Shown: in pieces, positions 35,964 through 44,772 of the stretch
Numbering within the stretch: the stretch's first letter is position 1
Layout of the letters: each line of letters opens with the position of its first letter
NCBI RefSeq assembly: GCF_000244875.1
Contig: NC_016791.1
Coordinates: 3,043,001-3,107,000 of the forward strand
DNA length: 64,000 bases
Reading direction: 5' to 3'
Source of the DNA: Clostridium sp. BNL1100
GTDB taxonomy: Bacteria; Bacillota; Clostridia; Acetivibrionales; DSM-1351
The notes under the pieces: generated by a model
What the model was told of the DNA's origin: nothing
What the model saw: only the letters and a program-made list of their open reading frames with translations
The model's database searches: none
Program-made: the position numbers and the translations under genes

Positions 35964-36990
35964 ACTTACTCATCCCTTCCAAATAACTCTTTCTTCTTTC
36001 TTTACTTTTCTTTAGTATATCAAATTTTTTAATTAATACATTAAACAGTTCGTCTCTATAGTAATTAACCATAAGGATATGCACATAGGCCATAAATGGC
36101 TTTACAAACTCTCTGATTTCCTCTGTAGTTCTTCCCAACAGCTGTTTTTCAGATATTTCAATCTGCAAAAGTGAAACTATTCCCTCATTTTCACAGAATA
36201 CTGGGATAGCAATGTATTGTTCAATATTGTTTTCAGTACACTTTTTACCGTATACAAATTCTTTTTTTATCTCACCATCATTTTTCAATATATGTAAATC
36301 ATTTTGCTGTTCATTAAATATTTTTACATGGTAATAACTCAAATCACTGTCAAGATAGAAGTGTTTATCAAATATACTTGGCGAAATCTGATTTGAATTA
36401 CCATAGCTAATCATTTTAATATATTCCCGGCCTGTTTTTTTCTCTTTGAACCTGTGCATCAGAGAAACCTGATGAGTGTCGTTTTCCGTTGAAATTTTAA
36501 TAGCGTCATAAATGTTGTGGCATACCAGAGAGGCAATGTCCTGATAGCTGAGAGTGCTAAAGTCAGCTTTTGACGGTATCATAACTGCTTTAACACAGAC
36601 ACTTCTGGTTATGTCGTTGAGTTTTCTGCTAATTGTCTGATTGATAACGGCTTCCCGGTTTATTACTTCTCTCAGGCACTTTACCCTGCGATCCTTGTAT
36701 TTCTGATAATTATCAATCATTAAGGTTACCCAATTGTACATGATAATAAACACGAATGTTATCAGTATATGCAGCTTATCTCGGTAAAATTCCTTTTCAT
36801 AGATATTATATGTCTTGAAATCGGTTAGTTGCATTTGAAAAGCAAACACAAAAGTAAATAGAAAGTTGACAAAGGTTCTGAAATACGAGGATTTAAGCAG
36901 TCTATAAAAGTAATAGAGCACAGAACCCAACTTTTTGTAATTGTTGGCAAACTTCTTTATTCTAAATATGACTTTCGAGGGTTTTTTCAT
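35914..36990 (-). CDS. Membrane protein of unknown function with GAF-like cytosolic part
   Basis: A 358-residue protein. It has a basic N-terminus, two hydrophobic segments (about 38-56 and 73-93), then a soluble region of about 260 residues. The part with YIAIPVFCENEGIVSLLQIE looks like the end of a GAF domain, and the N-terminal half of the soluble part contains VKAVMIPSKADF, so a small-molecule sensor is possible, but I do not see an output domain. Start: ATG behind GGGAGG. It forms a two-gene unit with the overlapping 65-residue gene. Function unknown. Confidence 0.72.
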   Translation of the reverse strand: MKKPSKVIFRIKKFANNYKKLGSVLYYFYRLLKSSYFRTFVNFLFTFVFAFQMQLTDFKTYNIYEKEFYRDKLHILITFVFIIMYNWVTLMIDNYQKYKDRRVKCLREVINREAVINQTISRKLNDITRSVCVKAVMIPSKADFSTLSYQDIASLVCHNIYDAIKISTENDTHQVSLMHRFKEKKTGREYIKMISYGNSNQISPSIFDKHFYLDSDLSYYHVKIFNEQQNDLHILKNDGEIKKEFVYGKKCTENNIEQYIAIPVFCENEGIVSLLQIEISEKQLLGRTTEEIREFVKPFMAYVHILMVNYYRDELFNVLIKKFDILKKSKERRKSYLEGMSKYEQHYGENNSYIAPRD

Positions 36991-37060
36991 TTATTGCACC
37001 TCCCTACTTTTACATAATATATTCTATAAATGGTAAAAATATCCTTTATGGGTAATAAAA

Positions 37061-37098
37061 AAAATCCACCGTTTTTTTATTGCCCTACGGTGGATTTT
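37061..37098. terminator. Terminator after gpmI
   Basis: A perfect 12-bp stem (AAAATCCACCGT and complement) with a 14-base loop. The minus strand leaves into a T tract. It lies 43 bases past the gpmI stop codon and also faces the upstream side of the unknown 358-residue gene. Confidence 0.8.
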
Positions 37099-37140
37099 CC
37101 TGAAATATAGTTATAACAGCACTTTGAACAATTATACTTT

Positions 37141-38676
37141 TTATTTTTGCAGAAGTGAAGTTCCTGTCATTTCAGCAGGCTTATCAACACCCATTATGTC
37201 AAGCATTGTTGGTGCCAGGTCAGCAAGTCTTCCTTCTTTAAGTGTTGCATTTCCCAAACCAATACCGATAAGTGGTACTACGTTTGTTGTGTGTGCGGTG
37301 AATGCTCCTCCATTTTCATAATCAACCATCTGCTCTGCATTTCCGTGGTCGGCAGTTATTAATACCACTCCGCCCTGTGCAGTAACAGCATCAACTACTT
37401 TTCCTACACATTCATCAACTGCTTCAACAGCAGCCTTTGCAGCATCAAATACACCTGTGTGTCCAACCATGTCACAGTTAGCAAAATTAAGAATTATTAC
37501 ATCGTATTGTTTTGAATCAATTCTCTTAACCGCTTCATCAGCAACTTCATATGCACTCATTTCAGGTTTCAAGTCATAAGTAGCTACTTTCGGGGAAGGT
37601 ATAAGTGCTCTGTCTTCTCCTTCGTATTGTGTTTCAACACCACCGTTGAAGAAGAAGGTAACATGTGCATACTTCTCGGTTTCAGCAATTCTCAGCTGTC
37701 TGTAGCCAAGTCTGCTTATATATTCTCCGAAGGTGTTATCCAAAGTCTGAGGCTTAAATGAAACCACAACGTTTGGCATTGTCTTGTCATACTGTGTCAT
37801 ACAAACAAAGAATAGAGGGAAGAAGCCTTTTGCTCTTTCAAAGCCTTTAAATTCAGGGTCAACAAAGGTTCTTGTTATTTCTCTTGCCCTGTCAGGTCTG
37901 AAATTGAAGAATATTACCGAGTCATTTGCATCTATTGTTGCAACGGGTTTACCGTTCTCCATTATAGCTGTCGGTTTTACGAATTCATCAAATTCGTTTC
38001 TTGCAAAAGATGCCTCTACAGCTTCAACTGCTGAATTTGCAGTTAAACCTTTTCCGGATACCATTACATCATATGCAAGCTGTACTCTTTCCCAGCGGTT
38101 GTCTCTGTCCATGGAATAGTATCTTCCCATTACAGATGCGATTTTGCCCACTCCGATTTCTTTAAGCTTTGCTTCAAGTTCTTCAGTATATACCTTTGAG
38201 CTGTCCGGCGGAACGTCCCTGCCGTCGTAGAAGCAGTGAATAAATACATCTTTTAAACCATTCCTCTTTGCCATCTCAACTAAGCCATACAAATGTGTAT
38301 TGTGGCTGTGTACTCCGCCGTCAGATACAAGTCCGAACAGGTGAAGCTTGGAATTATTCTTTTTGCAATTCTCTACTGCCTTTAGAAATTCCTCTTTCTC
38401 AAAGAAATCTCCATCTTTTATTGACTTTGTTATTCTGGTTAATTCCTGATAAACAATTCTTCCTGCACCGATATTGGTATGTCCGACCTCAGAGTTTCCC
38501 ATCTGACCCTCAGGTAGTCCTACATCCATACCGCTTGTATGAACAATGGTATTTGTATATTTAGTAAGATAGCTGTCCAAATTTGGCTTGTTTGCAGCCT
38601 GTATGGCATTTCCTTCTTGTTTCGGGTTGTTTCCGAAGCCATCAAGGATCATTAAGGTTACTAATTTCTTTTCCAT
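37141..38676 (-). CDS. gpmI: 2,3-bisphosphoglycerate-independent phosphoglycerate mutase
   Basis: A 511-residue, Mn2+-dependent glycolytic enzyme. Hallmarks: MILDGFGNNPKQEGNAI at the N-terminus, the phospho-serine loop MGNSEVGHTNIGAGR, DGRDVPP, the arginine motif FNFRPDRAREITR, and the metal site ITADHGNAEQM. The ATG at 38676 follows GAGGGAG; a longer frame exists upstream but has no ribosome site. It is directly downstream of the pgk-tpi fusion, with a hairpin (38712-38737) between them. Confidence 0.96.
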   Translation of the reverse strand: MEKKLVTLMILDGFGNNPKQEGNAIQAANKPNLDSYLTKYTNTIVHTSGMDVGLPEGQMGNSEVGHTNIGAGRIVYQELTRITKSIKDGDFFEKEEFLKAVENCKKNNSKLHLFGLVSDGGVHSHNTHLYGLVEMAKRNGLKDVFIHCFYDGRDVPPDSSKVYTEELEAKLKEIGVGKIASVMGRYYSMDRDNRWERVQLAYDVMVSGKGLTANSAVEAVEASFARNEFDEFVKPTAIMENGKPVATIDANDSVIFFNFRPDRAREITRTFVDPEFKGFERAKGFFPLFFVCMTQYDKTMPNVVVSFKPQTLDNTFGEYISRLGYRQLRIAETEKYAHVTFFFNGGVETQYEGEDRALIPSPKVATYDLKPEMSAYEVADEAVKRIDSKQYDVIILNFANCDMVGHTGVFDAAKAAVEAVDECVGKVVDAVTAQGGVVLITADHGNAEQMVDYENGGAFTAHTTNVVPLIGIGLGNATLKEGRLADLAPTMLDIMGVDKPAEMTGTSLLQK

Positions 38677-38711
38677 ATGGTTATCTCCCTCTTTTAGTGT
38701 TACTATAGTTA

Positions 38712-38737
38712 GACCCTCCAGTACTAACCGGAGGGTC
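38712..38737 (-). promoter_or_regulatory. Hairpin between pgk-tpi and gpmI
   Basis: A perfect 8-bp stem (GACCCTCC with GGAGGGTC) with a 10-base loop and no U-run on the minus strand. This is more like an RNA processing or stability element inside an operon than a terminator. Confidence 0.45.
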
Positions 38738-38785
38738 AGATAATTCATTTTTATGCTTAAACCTAAATTTGCAGACAGAGAAGAT

Positions 38786-40726
38786 TTATGCTTTTGCTAT
38801 TATTGAGAAATCCTCAACCTTTAAGCTTGCTCCACCAACGAGTCCTCCGTCTATATCAGACATTGCAAACAAGTCAGCAGCGTTCTTTGCATTTACGCTT
38901 CCGCCGTACTGGATTCTAACCTGTTCAGCTACTTCTGAGCCGTAAAGCTCTACAACCAACTCTCTGATAATTGTGCAAACTTCATTTGCCTGTTCATTTG
39001 TAGCAGTCTTACCTGTTCCGATAGCCCAGATTGGTTCGTATGCAATAACAAGCTTGCTAACCTGTTCAGCAGTCAAGCCAAGTAATGCTACCTTTATCTG
39101 ATATCTGATATGGTCAGCTGTAACTCCCTGTTCTCTCTGAGTGAGTGTTTCACCACAGCAGATGATTGGAGTCATTCCATATTTGAATATTGCATGAGCC
39201 TTTTTGTTTATCATTTCGTTGGTTTCACCGAAATATTCTCTTCTTTCGGAGTGACCGATTATTACATAGTCAACACCAAGGTCTGCAAGCATTGGGCCTG
39301 AAACTTCTCCTGTAAATGCTCCGTTTTCTTCCCAGTGCATATTCTGTGCTGCAACCTTTATGTTTGAACCCTTAGCAGCTTCAACAACTCCAGGCAGGCA
39401 TACAAATGGAACACCAACTACTACTTCATTTTTTGCATCAGCAACAGCAGGCTTTAATGCATTTACAAATGTAACAGCTTCAGAAGCAGTCTTATTCATT
39501 TTCCAGTTACCAGCAGCAATTACTTTTCTTGGATTTTTATCCATAAGTACTGCTATACCCGGAAGCTCTTTACCTTCGAGGAATTCAAGAGAAGCTCCTC
39601 CACCTGTTGAAATATGTGTAATCTTATCAGCGAAACCGAGTTGTTCAACTGCAGCAGCTGAATCTCCGCCTCCAACTATAGAAAGTGCTCCTGATTCTGC
39701 AACTGCCTTTGCAATTTCCTTTGTACCTGTTGCAAAGTTAGGGAATTCAAATACGCCCATAGGTCCGTTCCAGATAACTGTCTTTGATTTCTTTATTTCT
39801 TTTGCGAATTTTTCAATTGTAAGTGATCCGATATCCATACCCATCCATCCGTCTGGCATTGCATCTGATGGAACGTATTTGATTTCAGTATCGTTCTTGA
39901 ATTCCTGAGCTACCATACTTCCTATTGGAAGCATCATGTTAACTCCCTTTGCTTCTGCTTTTTCCATAAGAGTCTTAGCAAGCTCAAGCTTGTCGTCTTC
40001 ACAGATTGAATTTCCGATGTGATATCCTTTTGCCTTTAAGAAGGTATAAGCCATACCACCACCGATTATCAAAGTATCAACCTTGTCAATGAGGTTTTCA
40101 ATAACTGCGATTTTGTCAGAAACCTTTGCACCACCAAGGATTGCTACGAATGGTCTTGCAGGGTTAGCTAATGCCTTACCCATGAAATCGATTTCTTTCT
40201 TTATAAGGAATCCGCATACAGCAGGAAGATAGTCAGCCAACCCTGCAGTAGAAGCGTGTGCTCTGTGAGCAGTACCGAATGCATCATTTACAAATATTTC
40301 AGCCATGCTTGCAAGTTCTTTTGCAAAGTTAGCATCGTTCTTTGTTTCTTCCTTATGGAATCTTACGTTCTCAAGCATAAGAACTTCGCCGTCTTTTAAT
40401 GCAGCAGCCTTTGCCTTTGCATCTTCGCCTACAACATCTTTAGCCATTATTACTTCTTTTCCAAGAAGTTCGCCAAGTCTAACAGCTGTTGGCTTCATGC
40501 TGAATTTATCTTCAAAACCTTCCTTTGGTCTTCCTAAATGGGATACAAGTATAGTCTTAGCTCCCTTGTCAACAAGATATTTGATTGTAGGAAGTGCTCC
40601 AACTATTCTCTTGTCATCAGTAATCTTTCTGTCTGCGTCCAATGGCACGTTAAAATCAACTCTTACTATTACCTTTTTGCCGGCAACATCAATGTCTTCA
40701 ATTGTTTTTTTGTTCATCATGCTCAT
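38786..40726 (-). CDS. pgk-tpiA: Phosphoglycerate kinase - triosephosphate isomerase fusion protein
   Basis: A single frame of 646 residues joins two glycolytic enzymes. Residues 1-394 are a complete PGK ([31 protein letters not shown], the ATP loop region [10 protein letters not shown] and the terminal [16 protein letters not shown]). From 395 the chain continues as a complete TIM: GNWKMNK (Asn407, Lys409), GHSERREY (His492) and [11 protein letters not shown] (Glu564), ending [10 protein letters not shown]. No stop codon lies between them. Met395 could act as an internal start for a free TIM, but no good ribosome site precedes it. The arrangement is known from Thermotoga. Start: ATG at 40726 with AGGAG 9 bases before it. 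Confidence 0.95.
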   Translation of the reverse strand: MSMMNKKTIEDIDVAGKKVIVRVDFNVPLDADRKITDDKRIVGALPTIKYLVDKGAKTILVSHLGRPKEGFEDKFSMKPTAVRLGELLGKEVIMAKDVVGEDAKAKAAALKDGEVLMLENVRFHKEETKNDANFAKELASMAEIFVNDAFGTAHRAHASTAGLADYLPAVCGFLIKKEIDFMGKALANPARPFVAILGGAKVSDKIAVIENLIDKVDTLIIGGGMAYTFLKAKGYHIGNSICEDDKLELAKTLMEKAEAKGVNMMLPIGSMVAQEFKNDTEIKYVPSDAMPDGWMGMDIGSLTIEKFAKEIKKSKTVIWNGPMGVFEFPNFATGTKEIAKAVAESGALSIVGGGDSAAAVEQLGFADKITHISTGGGASLEFLEGKELPGIAVLMDKNPRKVIAAGNWKMNKTASEAVTFVNALKPAVADAKNEVVVGVPFVCLPGVVEAAKGSNIKVAAQNMHWEENGAFTGEVSGPMLADLGVDYVIIGHSERREYFGETNEMINKKAHAIFKYGMTPIICCGETLTQREQGVTADHIRYQIKVALLGLTAEQVSKLVIAYEPIWAIGTGKTATNEQANEVCTIIRELVVELYGSEVAEQVRIQYGGSVNAKNAADLFAMSDIDGGLVGGASLKVEDFSIIAKA

Positions 40727-40833
40727 AACTTCACGCTCCTGTATATATTTTATTTATTTAAAAGATGAGTCAAAATTTAGGAAATGATTGCAATATGTAT
40801 AATATCCAAATTTCCATCCAAATAACCAAAGTA

Positions 40834-40862
40834 ATTTTACCTCTTTTTACTGGCTATTTCAA
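40834..40862 (-). promoter_or_regulatory. Promoter of pgk-tpi
   Basis: On the minus strand TTGAAA (40857-40862), 17 bases, TAAAAT (40834-40839). The Rex-like box at 40867-40884 lies just upstream of its -35. Confidence 0.5.
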
Positions 40863-40866
40863 TACT

Positions 40867-40884
40867 TTGTTAGCAAATTAACAT
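40867..40884. promoter_or_regulatory. Rex-like operator between pgk-tpi and the pentapeptide gene
   Basis: TTGTTAG-CAAA-TTAACAT matches the Rex palindrome at 12 of 14 defined bases. It abuts the predicted pgk -35 box, where it could link lower glycolysis to NADH/NAD+. It is a single site in AT-rich DNA, so chance is possible. Confidence 0.4.
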
Positions 40885-40904
40885 ATTTGCGACCTTCTTT
40901 AATG

Positions 40905-40933
40905 TTGAATAAAAGCCTTCTAACTGCTATACT
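40905..40933 (+). promoter_or_regulatory. Promoter of the pentapeptide-repeat gene
   Basis: TTGAAT (40905-40910), 17 bases, TATACT (40928-40933), with the extended -10 bases TGC. The predicted leader is about 55 bases. Confidence 0.65.
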
Positions 40934-40994
40934 TTGAAAGAAAGTAGGCAATTATAAATTTTACTTAAATTATAGTTAATTTTAAGGAGCTAAT

Positions 40995-41642
40995 ATGAAG
41001 TTGCAAAAGCCTAAGATACCTGAAAAATTAATGCAATCTGAAAATATAAATGAAATAGTAATGAACTTAACCTCTTCAGGTTATGATATTGAAAATTATC
41101 ACTTTAAAAACAGCTGTTTGAGTGATATTTCCTCCATTTCTGTGGAATTTAACAAATGTATCATTGAAAAATGTCGCTTTATGAAATGCGATGTGCAGAA
41201 CTTCGTGTTTGACAATGTTATATTCAGGGATTGTGATATTTCAAATATGGATTTCAGCGATGCCGTATTCAGAAATACCGAATTTATCAACTGTAATCTG
41301 ACTGGTATCATACTTTCTCAGGCAAGGCTTAGTGATATATCCGTCATCTCCTGCAATATGCAGTATTCCAATTTGACAAACTCAGATATCACCCGGAGTC
41401 ACATTGAAAAGTCCAACCTCTCTAACGGCTACATATGGGAAGCGAATCTAAAGGATGTGGAATTTGAACAATGTACTCTGGTATCAGTAGAATTTACAGG
41501 AACTATGTTAAAAGGGATTGATTTTACCTCCTGTAAAATGGAGGGTCTGCTTATCAGAGGGCCTGAATTAAAGGGAGCCATAGTTAATGAATTTCAAGCC
41601 CTTTCCTTGTCAAAGTTGCTTGGAATTATCATTAAGGACTAA
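40995..41642 (+). CDS. Pentapeptide-repeat protein
   Basis: A 215-residue protein with about 25 degenerate pentapeptide repeats (for example CDISNMDFSDAVFRNTEF and SNLTNSDITRSHIEKSNL), expected to fold as a right-handed four-sided helix. Some such proteins (Qnr, McbG, MfpA) protect DNA gyrase; most have no known role. It is the only plus-strand gene of the block and is convergent with the exporter cluster: its last 11 bases overlap the 3' end of the TolC-like gene. Start: ATG behind AAGGAG. Confidence 0.88.
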   Translation: MKLQKPKIPEKLMQSENINEIVMNLTSSGYDIENYHFKNSCLSDISSISVEFNKCIIEKCRFMKCDVQNFVFDNVIFRDCDISNMDFSDAVFRNTEFINCNLTGIILSQARLSDISVISCNMQYSNLTNSDITRSHIEKSNLSNGYIWEANLKDVEFEQCTLVSVEFTGTMLKGIDFTSCKMEGLLIRGPELKGAIVNEFQALSLSKLLGIIIKD

Positions 41643-42855
41643 TATTTCCGCTTATTGCTTTTTCTATTTTACCAAGTGCTTCTACATAACCGCAAAGGCT
41701 ATCCCAGACTTCAAGTGCAGCTGTTTTGTAATTTACTTCCGCTTCCTTTAAAGACAGTTCGGTTGCAAGCTTGTAGTTATATTTATTGAGCTGTATTATG
41801 TACTTTTGGTAAAGTGCATTTGCCTTTTTTTCTTTTATATCTATTTCATAATATTTACTTTTATAATCAGAATAGTAATTCTGGAGTAAAGCTCTTCTTT
41901 GAACAAACCATCTCCTTGCTTCAAGTTCCGCTTGCTTTTTTTCGTTAACAGCAAGTTTTATCTCATTGGATGAATCCTTATAACATTCCTTTAATATACT
42001 TATTTTTCCATCCAGTATTCTTATCTTATCCCCCATCTGCATACTTTTGTAATCATTTAAGTAAAAGCTTTTCTCTACGTCAGGAAATTTTTTAAAGGGA
42101 ATAGCTTTAATAGGTGCTACAGGAACACTGATTGTTACCGCCCTTGACGTGTCCATGCCGCTGCTGCTCAATAAATTCTCCATATTCGTGTTGACTTGCT
42201 GTGTAAGTAACTCCTGCTGACTAATGTAATAGTCATAATCGGCATTATATAAGTCTATATCTGACTGGAAGGCCATATCTTTTGATTTATTTATTTCTTT
42301 TGAATTTGCTTGGAGTCTGGCGAATTCGGCAAGGGTTTTCTGAACTAAGCCTTTTTCGTACAAAAGTTTCATATTATATATATTGTCTCTAAATAAGGAT
42401 AATTGGGAAGTACGTTGAATGTTACGATATAGAGATGAGTTATTATATATAAATATACTGGTTTCCTTATTCACGTACAGCTCTGCCTTCTGTGTTATTA
42501 AATCAGCCAGCACCTGTTGATTTTCAACAACGTCCTTATTTTGGTCAATGAGTTTTTTTATGTTTATAATATCATTATTAATTTTATCAAACTCCAGAGA
42601 ATACTGCTGATAAAGTAGACTGCTGTTCTCTATATCCATTTCTGTGCTTTGTACATTATAGTAATTATTTAAATACAAATTCTGCATTTCGTCATATGTG
42701 TACTTTGTTGAATTTCCCGTACCGTATACAAGGTTAAAGCTATCTCCCATACTCCAGCTCCCAAGGGACACAACAGAAGCAGCGCCAGTGGCACTACTAG
42801 ATGCTGTCATCATGGATAATGCCAATATTACTGCACAAAATTTTTTTATAAACAT
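41632..42855 (-). CDS. Secreted TolC-like coiled-coil protein
   Basis: A 407-residue protein with a signal peptide (cleavage expected after SSATGA) and long helical heptad regions that resemble half-repeats of outer-membrane efflux (TolC family) proteins: NSSLLYQQYSLEFDKIN near the N-terminus and ATELSLKEAEVNYKTAALE near the C-terminus. The organism should have no outer membrane, so the role is unclear; it may form an extracellular or wall-spanning extension of the HlyD adaptor. The ATG at 42855 has GGAGAG 8 bases before it. It is the last gene of the exporter cluster. Confidence 0.75.
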   Translation of the reverse strand: MFIKKFCAVILALSMMTASSSATGAASVVSLGSWSMGDSFNLVYGTGNSTKYTYDEMQNLYLNNYYNVQSTEMDIENSSLLYQQYSLEFDKINNDIINIKKLIDQNKDVVENQQVLADLITQKAELYVNKETSIFIYNNSSLYRNIQRTSQLSLFRDNIYNMKLLYEKGLVQKTLAEFARLQANSKEINKSKDMAFQSDIDLYNADYDYYISQQELLTQQVNTNMENLLSSSGMDTSRAVTISVPVAPIKAIPFKKFPDVEKSFYLNDYKSMQMGDKIRILDGKISILKECYKDSSNEIKLAVNEKKQAELEARRWFVQRRALLQNYYSDYKSKYYEIDIKEKKANALYQKYIIQLNKYNYKLATELSLKEAEVNYKTAALEVWDSLCGYVEALGKIEKAISGNISP

Positions 42856-42893
42856 TTTATTCTCTCCTATAACAAATTTTAAGCTATGCGACA

Positions 42894-44771
42894 TTAATCA
42901 AGCAGATTTATTTTTTCAAGGAAATAACGTAAAAAGCTCTTTTCCTTGGTTATTACATTTGCTTCACATATCATTCCTGCCTTTATTTCTCCCTGTCTTC
43001 CGGAACTGCCCATCATTTTTGTTACCGGAACTGTTGCTTCAACAGTATAGTAGCTTTGTCCGTCTGCATTGTTCACCGCATCCTTTGATATACTTGTTAT
43101 CTTTCCTGCTGCCTGACCATATTCCCTGTAAGGTAGAGCTGCAAAGCTGTATTTAACCGTATCCCCTGTATGTATTTCACCGATGTCTTTGTTACTGACA
43201 GTTATCTGCATTTTAAAAGCTGAATTTGTGTCAGGTATTATTGTTAATATTTCAGCGCCTGCTGCCACCAAGTCTCCCGGATACATTTCTGTTATTATGT
43301 TAACTTCCCCATTTACACTGGCCTTTACAATGGCATTGTTAATACTTAATTGCAGTTTTTTTATATTTTCTTTAAGTCCTGTAATACTGTCTGCTACTGC
43401 TTTAATCTTTTCATCAGCGGCAACCAATTCCTGAACCTTTGTTCTTTCCACCAGTGAATAATTAAGAGAGTCATTATTATTGCCATCAGCATCTGTTATG
43501 GTTTTAAGTTCTGCATCGGAAAGCACATTTTTTTGTCTTAGAGTATCGGCTGTATCGGTTAAACTGTCTATTGCCTGAGCTGCATCATTCCTCTCCTGTA
43601 AATACAATGCTTTCAAGCTGTTTTTCCTGTCCTTCTCATTTAAATCAAGAAGTCCCTGTTTGCCTTGTGTCCCGGAAAGCTTGCTTTCCTTTTCCTTTAT
43701 GCTTATTTCAGAATTATTTATGTCTTTTTCCAATTCGGATAAAAACTTGCTTTTGTATGAAGTGTATTCACCTTGGGAATTCTGCATTTGTACACGTGCA
43801 TCCTCCAGTTCGGATTTTGTAATGGCTATTCCGCTAAGTGAAAGGTATGCCTCGTATATTCTTTTTTTCTCATCGTATGTATTTTTCAGCAAGTTCAATC
43901 TATTTTCATAATCTGTGTAAAGGTACGAATACCTGTCCCCGGCCGGAAAATTATTTTTTGATTCACTGACGCTCTTTTTGAGTGTCTGATATGCCTTTAA
44001 ATGAGATTTTTCCTCTTCTAATGATTGTTTCATGGCTTCGGGGCTGTTACTCTTTATTTCATTATCCTGTTGGTCGTATTTTCTTTGTATTTCTGTCTTT
44101 GCTATGAGGTACTTATCATATTGTTGTTTGTATTGCTTTTCCAGTTCATTTCCCGAATTCAAATAATTTTTATCGCTATCCAAGGATTTTATATACTTTT
44201 TTAAGTATTCTATTTCTTTAAGGTTTTTATTGAGTTGTGTGCTGTTCAGAATCTTTTCTTCACTAAGCTTTGTAGTTTTATATGCCGTGTCTGTTTGTGA
44301 AAATCTTATGTCCATCAGAAGTTTTCTTACTTTTTCATAATATACAGGCTCACTATTCGAATCAAAATTGTTTTCTTCCGTAGTAATGCAATTTCTATAT
44401 ATTTTAAGGTTTTCCAGTTCTTTTTCCAATTCTTTAAGCTTTTCTTCTGCGGACTCTTTTTCCATTAACAAATTGTCGTGTTTGATTATGTATAGAATAT
44501 CACCAGCCTTTGCTGACATTCCTTGTTTGTAATAAGTGCTTTTCAGTTCTCCCCCCATAATGTTCCTGACAGTACTAATTCCTGATTCGGGTCTTACCTG
44601 TCCGGGGGCTTTTACAACTATTTCCTTTTTGCCAAAAGCCGCCCATATCACAGCCATTACAACCAACCCAATCAAAATATATGTAAATACCCACACGAAG
44701 GGATGAGGCTTAGAATGGTACATTTCACGGCTGTCTGTAAGTTCATTTATTTCAACTAATACTTCCTTCAT
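42894..44771 (-). CDS. HlyD-family membrane fusion protein with very long coiled coil
   Basis: A 625-residue adaptor: one transmembrane helix (about 26-47), a first half lipoyl/barrel-sandwich strand (VVKAPGQVRPESGI), about 370 residues of heptad-rich coiled coil (about 100-470), then the second lipoyl half (VKASVNGEVNIITEMYPGDLV) and a beta-barrel (MQITVSNKDIGEIHTGDTV). It should connect the ABC exporter to the TolC-like protein. Typical HlyD proteins have 400-480 residues, so the coiled coil is unusually long. It starts one base after the exporter stop codon. Confidence 0.88.
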   Translation of the reverse strand: MKEVLVEINELTDSREMYHSKPHPFVWVFTYILIGLVVMAVIWAAFGKKEIVVKAPGQVRPESGISTVRNIMGGELKSTYYKQGMSAKAGDILYIIKHDNLLMEKESAEEKLKELEKELENLKIYRNCITTEENNFDSNSEPVYYEKVRKLLMDIRFSQTDTAYKTTKLSEEKILNSTQLNKNLKEIEYLKKYIKSLDSDKNYLNSGNELEKQYKQQYDKYLIAKTEIQRKYDQQDNEIKSNSPEAMKQSLEEEKSHLKAYQTLKKSVSESKNNFPAGDRYSYLYTDYENRLNLLKNTYDEKKRIYEAYLSLSGIAITKSELEDARVQMQNSQGEYTSYKSKFLSELEKDINNSEISIKEKESKLSGTQGKQGLLDLNEKDRKNSLKALYLQERNDAAQAIDSLTDTADTLRQKNVLSDAELKTITDADGNNNDSLNYSLVERTKVQELVAADEKIKAVADSITGLKENIKKLQLSINNAIVKASVNGEVNIITEMYPGDLVAAGAEILTIIPDTNSAFKMQITVSNKDIGEIHTGDTVKYSFAALPYREYGQAAGKITSISKDAVNNADGQSYYTVEATVPVTKMMGSSGRQGEIKAGMICEANVITKEKSFLRYFLEKINLLD

Positions 44772-44772
44772 G

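Noticed and set aside
39542-39544. Met395 as the start of a separate tpiA gene
   Set aside because: No stop codon separates pgk and tpi and no ribosome site lies 5-12 bases before this ATG, so a fusion is the simpler reading; internal initiation is not excluded.
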